From the IMG/VR virus record IMGVR_UViG_3300032049_000001, positions 1 through 26,519 of that record: 26,519 nt of DNA. One strand, 5' to 3'. The notes under the pieces were generated by a model that did not search any database, was not told where the DNA came from, and saw nothing but the letters and a program-made list of their open reading frames with translations. Position numbers and translations under genes: made by a program. Numbering within the stretch: the first letter of the stretch is position 1; each line of letters opens with the position of its first letter. Positions 7,419 through 14,887 of the stretch are shown here, in pieces. The DNA is from a virus.

Positions 7419-9444
7419 CTTGCACGCCGCAATTCGCTACGCAGAGCTCGGTTACGAAGTGCTGCCGGTCGTGGCGGGTGCGAAGAATCCGCTCACGGAG
7501 CACGGCGTTCGCGATGCGACGCTCGATACGAAGACGATCGAGTCGTGGTGGACGCGTTGGCCGAACGCGAATATCGGCGTCTCTGCTGCGGGCCTCGTCA
7601 TTATCGATATCGATTCGAAAGGCGATGCGCGCTGGCCCGAAGACGAAGAGCGTGCATGCGAACTCGTCGAGAGTGCGCGTGCGATTTCGGTGACGCCGTC
7701 GGGTGGTCGTCACTTTTTCTTTCGCAGGCCGGACGGCGTTTCGTGGCGATGCTCGGTACGCAAGCTCGCGGCCAACGTTGACGTGCGCACCGACGGCGGC
7801 TACGTCGTGGTACCGCCGAGCAAGTTACTTGCTGGTGCGTACGTGTGGCTCGAAAGTAAAGAACTCGATACCGCTAAGGAGTTTCTCTCGATACCACCGA
7901 AGTGGTTGTGCGATCTACTCGATGAACGAGAACGAGAATACGCATCGAAAGTAAATAAATCTGCACAGTTAGATGAGACGCGAGTTATTGAGGAGGGCAC
8001 GCGAAACGACGTTCTTTTTCGGATCGGTGCGAAGTTGCGTTCGATCGGTTTCGACTTCGAGGAGATTTACTCGGCGCTATCGGTCGTGAATCGAAGACGA
8101 TGTAGGCCACAGCTCGATGATGTCGAGGTGTGGCGTATTGCGGAATCGGCATCGCGGTACGATGTCAACGCGATCGAGGCTGCGCTAGTCGAATGCCGTT
8201 ACGTACAGATCGTCGAGAGCGAAAAGATCGAAGACGAGGTCATCGAGTTTGCGAAGCCGAGCGAGGAGTTCGTGGAGCGAGCACCTGGCATTTTGGCCTC
8301 GATTTCTAGGTATATTCTCGACACCGCGTATCGACCGCAGCCGATGCTTTCGCTTGGCTCCGCGCTCTCGTTCGTGAGCGTACTCTGCGGTGCACACTAC
8401 GTTGTAGACGAGTATGGTACGACGACGAATCTCTACTGTGTCGGTGTCGGGCCATCGGGATGCGGTAAGGAGCGAACGCGGCAAGCGATTCGCGATATCG
8501 CGAAGGCGTCGGGAGTACTCGAGCTAGTTGGCCCGGAGGACATCGCGAGCGGTTCGGGACTACTGCGCGCACTCGAGCGAAGTCGTGCGCAGCTCTTTCA
8601 GCTTGACGAGTTCGGACGATTTCTTAGTACGACACATAACGCGTATTCGAGTCCACATCTCTATAACGTGACCACACTACTTTTGAAGCTCTATACGTCT
8701 GCGAACGTAGTCTTTACTGGAGTCGCGTATGCGGACGTAGATAAGACGCGAGTTATCGATCGACCGCACGTCGCGCTATGGGGCACAACGGTGCCTGAAG
8801 ATTTCTTTCGTTCGATCTCGCGTTCGTCGATAAAGAGCGGTCTTCTTTCGCGGATTCTTCTTTTCGAGAATCGTGATCGCACGACGCATCAGCGACCGAC
8901 GGATCGGACGGTGCCGCGCGAGATCGTCGATTTCGTTCGTTCTCTCGGGAACGTAGTCGTAACGTATTCGCGGCCAGCGGGTGCGATTTTCGACTCGTAT
9001 CTCGAGAAGTTTGAGGAGTACGCGTTACGAGTACGCGAGCCGTATTCGTCGCTATGGGCGCGTGCGTACGAAGCGGCGAGGAAGCTTTCGATTATCGGCG
9101 CGGTTGCGGAGGGCAACGTAGTCGTACGAGATTCGGTCGCGCAGTGGGCCTGCGAGCTTGCGGAGGCGATCGTAGGTCGAACGATAACCGTGGTCGCGCG
9201 GAAGCTTGCGGAGAGCGCATTCGAGGCGAAGCGGAACGAGATACTCGAGTTTATTCGCGAGCGTGGCGTAGTAACGAAGACGGAACTCTGCTCGCGGTTT
9301 CGCGGGATTCGGCCGTCGGAGCGAGACGAGATTTTACGTTCGCTCGCCGAGGAAGAGGAGATCGAGGTCGAGGTCGGGTCGCGTATCGGCGAGCGTGGCC
9401 GGCCGAAGACGATCGTTCGCTATCTCAGCCGTCAGCGGTCGTGA
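7393..9444 (+). CDS. Prim-pol / helicase fusion (bifunctional DNA primase-polymerase)
   Basis: ATG 7393 is preceded by GGAGAG and gives 683 aa. Residues 8-180 form an archaeo-eukaryotic primase/polymerase domain: 'YAELGYEVLPVVAGAKNP', the catalytic 'VIIDID' (D72, D74) and the SGGRH motif (103-107). A linker of 180-300 follows. Residues 300-560 form a P-loop ATPase like those of DUF3987/D5-type helicases, with Walker A 'GPSGCGK' (353-359) and an acidic 'LFQLDEFG' (D405, E406) Walker B. The C-terminus (about 620-683) looks like a winged helix ('VTKTELCSRF'). The fusion is expected to open DNA, prime and possibly extend it. No other DNA polymerase is present, so it may be the main replicase or may recruit the host one. 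The gene overlaps rusA by 26 nt. Confidence 0.85.
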   Translation: MLSSAKYGNLHAAIRYAELGYEVLPVVAGAKNPLTEHGVRDATLDTKTIESWWTRWPNANIGVSAAGLVIIDIDSKGDARWPEDEERACELVESARAISVTPSGGRHFFFRRPDGVSWRCSVRKLAANVDVRTDGGYVVVPPSKLLAGAYVWLESKELDTAKEFLSIPPKWLCDLLDEREREYASKVNKSAQLDETRVIEEGTRNDVLFRIGAKLRSIGFDFEEIYSALSVVNRRRCRPQLDDVEVWRIAESASRYDVNAIEAALVECRYVQIVESEKIEDEVIEFAKPSEEFVERAPGILASISRYILDTAYRPQPMLSLGSALSFVSVLCGAHYVVDEYGTTTNLYCVGVGPSGCGKERTRQAIRDIAKASGVLELVGPEDIASGSGLLRALERSRAQLFQLDEFGRFLSTTHNAYSSPHLYNVTTLLLKLYTSANVVFTGVAYADVDKTRVIDRPHVALWGTTVPEDFFRSISRSSIKSGLLSRILLFENRDRTTHQRPTDRTVPREIVDFVRSLGNVVVTYSRPAGAIFDSYLEKFEEYALRVREPYSSLWARAYEAARKLSIIGAVAEGNVVVRDSVAQWACELAEAIVGRTITVVARKLAESAFEAKRNEILEFIRERGVVTKTELCSRFRGIRPSERDEILRSLAEEEEIEVEVGSRIGERGRPKTIVRYLSRQRS

Positions 9445-9797
9445 CCGCGGGGGTTTTTCTTCTATTTTCTGCAGGTTTTTTCGCAGGGTCGTTTTGCAAC
9501 GAAATCCGAGACGCAAGCGTTTACGCAATAAGGAGTTACGACGGCAAAGGGCATTTATTTGTAAACTTTCCACCCCCCTTAAATAAGACCCCCCGGAAGC
9601 GGGGTCGCGGGTGCGAAAAAACGGTATCGGGGGTTGCACGGGGCGAACGTCGGAGGTAGACTGAAGGTGCCACCTCCGAAGCCTCGCAGGGCCCGGCGCT
9701 TAGGCGCGTAGCGGGTTCGCGGGGGAGTACTGTCCGCGTATCGCTTCGCTCTTCGCGGACGATCTTTTTCTTTTCGATTAACGAAAGGAGGTACGCG
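9445..9797 (+). ncRNA. 353-bp structured non-coding block between prim-pol and clamp genes
   Basis: No supported gene is present. From about 9580 four inverted repeats follow one another: GACCCC/GGGGTC (about 9587-9606), CGGAGGT/ACCTCCG (9651-9657 and 9672-9678), CCCGGCGC with GCGC and CGGG (about 9691-9714), and GTCCGCG/CGCGGAC (9732-9738 and 9754-9760). The last is followed by a U-tract. The block is also locally C- and G-run-rich, unlike the flanking genes. It could be a small structured RNA ending in its own terminator, a long regulatory leader of the clamp gene, or part of an origin. Typing it as ncRNA is a hypothesis. Confidence 0.35.
9732..9774 (+). terminator. Intrinsic terminator before the clamp gene
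   Basis: The 7-bp stem GTCCGCG/CGCGGAC has a 15-nt loop, followed by the T-rich run ATCTTTTTCTTTT. The clamp gene's ribosome site AAAGGAGGT begins only ten bases later. Clamp expression would therefore need read-through or control of this terminator. Confidence 0.65.
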
Positions 9798-10982
9798 ATG
9801 CGTGCGCGATTCCAATCGGATCTCGTTCGCGATCGACTTCGCGCGATACGGTCGATCGTACGCGAGGTCGTACTCGAGCGTCGGATCGTTTTCGTGGAGG
9901 CTCGCGATGGGAAGTTATCGTTTTCGACGCGTAGCGGTATCGCAATCGGCGAGATTCGGTTCGATGCCGACGATAAGAAGGTCGTAATCGAAGAGGAGGG
10001 CGCAGCGGCGTTCGATGCGAACGAGTTCGTATCGTCGATCGATCGCGCCGCGGGCGAGGTCGTAGAGATCGCGAATGGCCCGGATCGAGACTATATTCGC
10101 TTCACGGCGACGGAGTACGCGTTTCCACGTGCGTGTGTCGCTTCGCTCCCACATGTCGCGCATTCGGATCACGATCGAGTTAGCGTTTCGTCTTCGGAGT
10201 CGCCGGTCGTTCGTTTCGCGTTCGAGCTCGAGGGTATTTTCGCTCGCACGGTTTTCGCGTCGAAGTCGAGCGTGCAGTCGAAGTCGCGGTTCGTTCTTTA
10301 TCGAAGCGGAGCGAGTGGCCTCGTCGTTTTCTCGACTGACGAGAAGCGATACGCGATCGTTCGCAGTCGCGTGGATGCAGACACGGAGTCGAAGGTTTTA
10401 GCGTATCTCGATTACGATTCTGCGGTGCTTGCGCACTCGTTCCTCGACTCTTCGGACGAGCGGGTAGAGGTAGGCGTGGATACGAACGGCTGGCTTGTGC
10501 TGGCGGGTGAGTCGTTTAGCGTTGGCCTTGCGACGTTATCGGTACCGAATAACGGCCATCGCTTTCTCGATTTCGATCGCAAGTTTCGCGCTCGTGTGCA
10601 TCGTGCGGCCACGATCCCTTACGAGTCGTTCGTTCGGGCGTATCGGAGTATCGAGCCGGTTATATCGAAGGAGTGGCGCACGATCGGGTTCGAGTTCGGC
10701 GAGTCTTCGGTTACGCTTTCTGCGACTTCGGATCTCGGCGTGTCTGCGAAGTCGCGAGTCGATTTCGAATCGATAGTGCCTACGAATTTGCGAACCACGA
10801 TCTATCTCGACTCGAAGTACGTAGGCGATTTTCTTGCGGCGGTGCGCAGGGTCGTATCCGCGGAGGCGCTCGAATCGACGAAGATCGTATTCGAGCGCGA
10901 GGAGGATTCGAAAGGTATCGTATTCTTCGGAATCGAGTCGGACGACTGGCGTTACGGGATGATGGCGATTAGTCGAGACTAA
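9798..10982 (+). CDS. DnaN-like sliding clamp
   Basis: The 394-aa product reads as a three-domain bacterial beta clamp. Domain 1 starts with 'LRAIRSIVREVVLERRIVF', then 'DGKLSFSTRSG' and 'FDANEFVSSIDRA'. Domain 3 ends with 'LDSKYVGDFLAAVRRV' and a final strand 'WRYGMMAIS', which corresponds to 'YVVMPMRL' at the end of E. coli DnaN. The length is close to the family's 360-390 aa. Clamps encircle DNA and tether polymerases and other enzymes, and E. coli DnaN uses its C-terminal cleft for partner peptides. A perfect AAAGGAGGT ribosome site lies seven bases before ATG 9798. No clamp loader is recognised here, so the host loader would have to act on it. The likeness is seen by eye, not by search. 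Confidence 0.65.
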   Translation: MRARFQSDLVRDRLRAIRSIVREVVLERRIVFVEARDGKLSFSTRSGIAIGEIRFDADDKKVVIEEEGAAAFDANEFVSSIDRAAGEVVEIANGPDRDYIRFTATEYAFPRACVASLPHVAHSDHDRVSVSSSESPVVRFAFELEGIFARTVFASKSSVQSKSRFVLYRSGASGLVVFSTDEKRYAIVRSRVDADTESKVLAYLDYDSAVLAHSFLDSSDERVEVGVDTNGWLVLAGESFSVGLATLSVPNNGHRFLDFDRKFRARVHRAATIPYESFVRAYRSIEPVISKEWRTIGFEFGESSVTLSATSDLGVSAKSRVDFESIVPTNLRTTIYLDSKYVGDFLAAVRRVVSAEALESTKIVFEREEDSKGIVFFGIESDDWRYGMMAISRD

Positions 10983-10994
10983 GGAGTAGCATCG

Positions 10995-11420
10995 ATGTCC
11001 AAAGACGTTTTCACGACGGGCGAGGTCGCGAGGATATGTCGGGTAGCCCCGAAGACGGCTTTTAAGTGGGTCGTTTCGGGATTGCTCGAGGGTTATCGTT
11101 TACCTGGGAGTCGGGATTGGCGCGTCACTCGAGAAAGTTTAGTTCGATTCCTCGAGGAGAACGGTATACCGTTGCGTTGGCTTGACGAATTCGCGAATGA
11201 GAATTCGAAGGATCGTCGCGTTTCGCTTCGACCTCGTGAAGCAGCGAAGGCGTTGGGCATATCTGAGACTACTCTTTGGCGGTGGACTAAGTTTGGGATC
11301 ATTCCACACGTTCGCGTTAGTCTAGGGCGCCGAGAGATAGTTCTTTATCCGCTAGACGAGTTGAGGGCGTGGTTAGCGCATCAGTCGCAGACGCGAGTTA
11401 ACGGTAAGGAACCGAAGTAA
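10995..11420 (+). CDS. Tandem HTH_17/BldC-type DNA-binding regulator
   Basis: The 141-aa product has two small winged-helix domains of the excisionase/BldC kind. The first (residues 4-60) reads 'FTTGEVARICRVAPKTAFKW' then 'GYRLPGSRDWRV' and a 'VRFLEENGIPLRW' helix. The second (about 77-130) reads 'REAAKALGISETTLWRW' then 'YPLDELRAWLA'. Domain 1 is clearly paralogous to the N-terminus of the regulator at 11547. The missing wing arginine of the paralogue's D-R-R motif (here DWR) may change target choice. Such proteins bind repeated short sites or act as excision or transcription factors. The two palindromes just downstream are candidate targets. The DNA-binding fold is confident; targets are inferred. 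Confidence 0.8.
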   Translation: MSKDVFTTGEVARICRVAPKTAFKWVVSGLLEGYRLPGSRDWRVTRESLVRFLEENGIPLRWLDEFANENSKDRRVSLRPREAAKALGISETTLWRWTKFGIIPHVRVSLGRREIVLYPLDELRAWLAHQSQTRVNGKEPK

Positions 11421-11426
11421 ACGAAG

Positions 11427-11459
11427 ACCGGCCGGTCGTGGGAGGATCAACCGGCCGGT
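11427..11459. promoter_or_regulatory. Two copies of the palindrome ACCGGCCGGT
   Basis: The identical 10-bp palindromes lie at 11427-11436 and 11450-11459, with centres 23 bp apart, about two helical turns. They are between the two HTH genes. They could be a regulator-binding site, or could pair as a strong RNA hairpin. There is no U-tract to make a terminator. Confidence 0.5.
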
Positions 11460-11488
11460 TCCAACCCGAAGGGAGAACAACGATATTA

Positions 11489-11538
11489 TCGTAGAACGCA
11501 AGTCTCCTTTCGGCAAGTCGAGTTTTCTACGAAAGGAG
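11489..11538 (+). promoter_or_regulatory. Two-state RNA hairpin masking the ribosome-binding site of the HTH-receiver gene
   Basis: CTCCTTTCG (11504-11512) is the exact complement of CGAAAGGAG (11530-11538), the ribosome-binding site for ATG 11547. An alternative perfect 8-bp pairing, TCGTAGAA (11489-11496) with TTCTACGA (11525-11532), overlaps the first by three bases, so the two cannot form together. In the second state the ribosome site is released. This is the layout of a translational switch such as a thermosensor or riboregulator. The pairings are seen directly; the function is inferred. Confidence 0.5.
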
Positions 11539-11546
11539 CGAAGTCG

Positions 11547-12122
11547 ATGCAGCGGAAAGACGTTTTCACGACGGGCGAAGTGGCGAAGATATGCCGGGTA
11601 GGCGTCAGTACCGTTTTGAAATGGTTTAACTCCGGGCGCCTCAAAGGATATCGCATGCCCGGAAGTCAGGATCGACGTATTCCTATAGAGAATTTAATTC
11701 GATTCATGAAAGAGCATGGAATTCCGTTGCGCGGTCTCGAGGATTATTTTCGGTATAAGGTTCTCCTCGTGGCCACGGATTCGACGTTCGATCGTTTACT
11801 TCGCGAGTCGATTTCGAAGATCGAGGACTATCGTTTTAAGTACGCATCGAGCGTTTTCGAGTTCGGTGCGCTCGTGGCTACGATTCGACCGGACGTAATC
11901 GTTCTCGATTTTTCTCTAGGTCGCCGCGAGTCGATCGAGATTGTTCGCGACTTGCGCAAGGACGATGCTTACGCGGCTACGTTGATCATTGGCTTGGCGA
12001 GCGAAGACGAAGCGGAACCGGAGCAGCTTCTCGAGTACGGCTTCAACGTCGTATTCAAGAAGCCGCTCGATGTCGCGGTTATCGCGAAGCGTATCGAGAT
12101 CGAGAAGGAGGTGCAGAGATGA
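11547..12122 (+). CDS. HTH-receiver fusion regulator (BldC-type HTH plus degenerate REC domain)
   Basis: The 191-aa product begins with an HTH_17 domain (residues 5-62: 'FTTGEVAKICRVGVSTVLKW', 'GYRMPGSQDRRIP') and continues into a CheY-like receiver domain (70-188). The expected phosphoacceptor is D121 in 'VIVLDFSLG', and the switch lysine is K172 in 'FKKPLD'. The acidic pair that normally follows strand 1 is reduced: 'KVLLVATDS' has only one aspartate (D78). Metal-dependent phosphorylation may therefore be weak or lost. I recall the same HTH-REC order in planctomycete chromosomes, so this looks acquired from a host. The N-terminus is paralogous to the gene at 10995. ATG 11547 is eight bases after AAAGGAG. 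Confidence 0.8.
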   Translation: MQRKDVFTTGEVAKICRVGVSTVLKWFNSGRLKGYRMPGSQDRRIPIENLIRFMKEHGIPLRGLEDYFRYKVLLVATDSTFDRLLRESISKIEDYRFKYASSVFEFGALVATIRPDVIVLDFSLGRRESIEIVRDLRKDDAYAATLIIGLASEDEAEPEQLLEYGFNVVFKKPLDVAVIAKRIEIEKEVQR

Positions 12123-12322
12123 GCGACAAAAAAAATTCGTATCCGCAGGATGATCCCCGACCGGATAGCCCGCCCTTTCTGTTAGCCATCTTGATTGCTG
12201 CACGCAAAACCGGGGATGAGCTACTGGAATCCCTCGCTCGGGACTGGCTGGCCGAACAAGGCATTCATGTAGTGTTTACCGATCAACTGGAGTCGACGGA
12301 GGAAACGAATCGAGACCGATAA
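12119..12322 (+). CDS. Small planctomycete-type protein of unknown function
   Basis: This 67-aa protein starts in an ATGA overlap with the HTH-receiver stop. The core 'LLAILIAARKTGDELLESLA' followed by 'RDWLAEQGIHVVF' is a two-helix motif I recall from many short genes in planctomycete genomes, often near HTH genes and mobile regions. The acidic, polar ends look disordered. Its codons differ from the neighbours: few TCG or CGA triplets, more CTG, GGG and CCC. This suggests recent transfer from a host. No function is known to me. It may be a partner of the regulator it overlaps, which is an inference. Confidence 0.7.
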   Translation: MSDKKNSYPQDDPRPDSPPFLLAILIAARKTGDELLESLARDWLAEQGIHVVFTDQLESTEETNRDR

Positions 12323-12334
12323 GGAGACATAAGC

Positions 12335-13183
<849 letters not shown>

Positions 13184-13184
13184 G

Positions 13185-13226
13185 CGCCGGTCGGTTAGGA
13201 GAGGGGCCGACCGGCGTGTTTTTTTT
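13185..13226 (+). terminator. Strong intrinsic terminator after the methyltransferase
   Basis: The perfect 10-bp GC-rich stem CGCCGGTCGG/CCGACCGGCG (13185-13194 and 13207-13216) has a 12-nt loop and then TG and eight Ts (13219-13226). The next gene begins 20 bases later with no room for a promoter, so downstream genes depend on read-through or on a promoter inside the methyltransferase gene. Confidence 0.9.
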
Positions 13227-13246
13227 CCAACTCGGAGGGTAGAGCG

Positions 13247-13942
13247 ATGTCGAAAACGAGTGCGCATCGATTCGTTATCGAGAGTACGCAGTTCGCAAAT
13301 CTTGAGCGTGCGTTATCGGTCGCGTTGCCGGCAGCGAAATCGTTGGGCGTCGATGCTGGCATCTTTTGGCTGCGCTATTCGATTTTCGCGGCAACGCCGT
13401 ACGCTTCGATTGGACTTGCGAGCTGCGATCTCGAGCTCGAAGAGTTGCCGGAGTGCATCGCGATTTCGCAGCTCGCTGCGAGGGCATTTCTTTTCGAGTT
13501 GCAAACGCATCGCGTTCGTTATCTCGAGAGGATCGACTTCGTGGCTACGCGAGACCGAGTCGTCTTTTCGTTCGAGTACGATCGAAAGTCGAAGTCGAGT
13601 ACGCCGCCGTTGTTCTCGCGTTATTCGAGTTCGTGGCGCCCGCGGACGACGCCGCGCGAGTACTACGAGTTACTGACCGCGCATCGACCTTACTTCGAGT
13701 GCACTCTAGCGACGAGAGAGATACGAAAGAAGTTGCGAGGCCACGAGGATTACGGCTACGTCGTACTCGAGGATTTTCCGGACGTTATCTCGCACGTTAC
13801 GGTAAGTCGTTCTCTTTTAGTCGCGTTTCTCGAGGCAGCGAAGGACGAAGACACGACGTTTCGACTCGAGTACTACGAAGGTCAGCGTTGCGTCGTCTGT
13901 CGTGCTGGCGATGTGATTGCGATCTTATCCGTAATCGACTAG
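13247..13942 (+). CDS. Unknown protein, possibly a second clamp-like (PCNA/gp45-sized) protein
   Basis: The 231-aa product follows a GGAGGG ribosome site. I do not recognise a named family. The pattern of alternating strands with short helices, such as 'ISQLAARAFLFELQTHRVRY' followed by strands, and 'VSRSLLVAFLEAAKD' followed by 'TTFRLEYYEGQRCVVC' and a final strand 'VIAILSVID', resembles a two-domain sliding clamp. The length equals that of T4 gp45 or PCNA (about 230-260). A basic Ser/Arg/Pro-rich loop (about 110-135) interrupts the middle. It lies between the methyltransferase terminator and thyX, in the DNA metabolism block. Clamp ancestry is only a suggestion from secondary-structure reading. 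Confidence 0.3.
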   Translation: MSKTSAHRFVIESTQFANLERALSVALPAAKSLGVDAGIFWLRYSIFAATPYASIGLASCDLELEELPECIAISQLAARAFLFELQTHRVRYLERIDFVATRDRVVFSFEYDRKSKSSTPPLFSRYSSSWRPRTTPREYYELLTAHRPYFECTLATREIRKKLRGHEDYGYVVLEDFPDVISHVTVSRSLLVAFLEAAKDEDTTFRLEYYEGQRCVVCRAGDVIAILSVID

Positions 13943-13955
13943 TGCGAGGTTCGCT

Positions 13956-14876
13956 ATGCGCGTTTACGTTCTCGGTCGATCGATCTTAGACGAGCGCGAA
14001 CTCGAACGATTCTTGCGCGATCACGGCATCGCGTGGCCGCGTGACAATGCGATGTCATCTAATCTCCCTGGGCCCAGGGAAAATGGTGACAGTTCGACGT
14101 CAGTAGTTTCGTCTGGGCCCGGGGAAAGTAATGACAGTTCGATGTCAGCGGTTTCGTCTGGGCCCGGGCGGATTTGTGACAGCGAGGTGTCAGCGGAGGT
14201 GTTGTGTGAGGTGGCCGGTCGAGTTTGCTACATGTCGTTCGCTCGACCGCGTCCCGGTGGCAACCGGGCGTATCTTGAGCACATTAAGGAGTCGGGGCAC
14301 GGCTCGGTGCTGGAGCACGCTGTGTGGAACCTGTTGATCACGGGCGTCAGTCGTAGTCTCACGCACGAACTCGTGCGACACCGCGCCGGTTTCTCGTATT
14401 CGCAACTCTCGCAGCGTTACGTGGACGAGTCGAACGCAGGGTACATCGAGCCGGACATCATCGCATCCGACGCCGAGTTGCACGTCGTGTGGTCGAAGGC
14501 GGTTCGATGTGCGCATGAAGCCTATAACCAACTCGTTCGACTTATCGAAACGAAACTAAAAGATCGGTCATTCGCATCGCGGTGGCTGCCGTCGTACGCT
14601 ACGGCAACGGATCGCAGGAAGTTAGCTCGGCAGGCGGCGCGCAGCGTTTTGCCGAACGCCACGGAAACGAAGATCTTCGTCACGGCCAACGCGCGGGCGC
14701 TGCGTCACTTTCTCGAACTGCGGGGCAGTCGGCAAGCTGAACCGGAAATCCGCAAGCTAGCCAACATCTTGCTCGAGGTCCTTCAACGAGAATCGCCTCA
14801 TCTGTTCGGCGACTATCGGCGAATTCCACTGCCCGACGGCACATTCGAGATCGTCACCGACTACCGCAAAGTGTAA
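13956..14876 (+). CDS. thyX: FAD-dependent thymidylate synthase ThyX with an internal repeat insertion
   Basis: The 306-aa product makes dTMP from dUMP using FAD, NADPH and methylene-folate. Motifs visible are 'CYMSFARP', 'ESGHGSVLEHA' and the ThyX signature 'RHRAGFSYSQLSQRY' (R141-H142-R143). The signature has one residue more than the textbook RHRX7S spacing. The N-terminal 'MRVYVLGRSILDERELERFL' matches the start of the long bacterial ThyX type as I recall it, so ATG 13956 is real. Between that start and 'VLCEVAGRVCYMSF' lies an extra segment, residues 30-79, built of 15-residue repeats rich in Ser, Gly and Pro. This segment is probably a disordered surface loop. The gene supports nucleotide supply for replication. 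A terminator-like structure and control region follow it. Confidence 0.9.
   Translation: MRVYVLGRSILDERELERFLRDHGIAWPRDNAMSSNLPGPRENGDSSTSVVSSGPGESNDSSMSAVSSGPGRICDSEVSAEVLCEVAGRVCYMSFARPRPGGNRAYLEHIKESGHGSVLEHAVWNLLITGVSRSLTHELVRHRAGFSYSQLSQRYVDESNAGYIEPDIIASDAELHVVWSKAVRCAHEAYNQLVRLIETKLKDRSFASRWLPSYATATDRRKLARQAARSVLPNATETKIFVTANARALRHFLELRGSRQAEPEIRKLANILLEVLQRESPHLFGDYRRIPLPDGTFEIVTDYRKV
14041..14200. repeat. 45-bp tandem repeat array with TGACA-N6-TGTCA palindromes inside thyX
   Basis: Units start at 14041, 14086 and 14131, with a partial fourth at 14176, at an exact 45-bp period. Each starts with GTGACA or ATGACA and has a 16-bp dyad, TGACA-N6-TGTCA. Three dyads are perfect (14042, 14132, 14177) and one has CGTCA (14087). 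The first three units then carry a shared GGGCCC core with GGG close after it. The period equals 15 codons, so the thyX frame is kept. The even spacing of dyads looks like iterons or regulator-binding sites embedded in a gene. Confidence 0.85.
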
Positions 14877-14887
14877 CCACGTACACC

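Noticed and set aside
9054-9659. A 201-codon + frame overlapping the end of prim-pol and the structured gap
   Set aside because: It is Arg/Gly-rich, lies out of frame over the winged-helix end of prim-pol and has no ribosome site.
14041-14200. CRISPR array or diversity-generating template repeat
   Set aside because: Units are contiguous 45-bp tandem repeats without variable spacers. There is no cas gene and no reverse transcriptase, and the frame of thyX is kept throughout.
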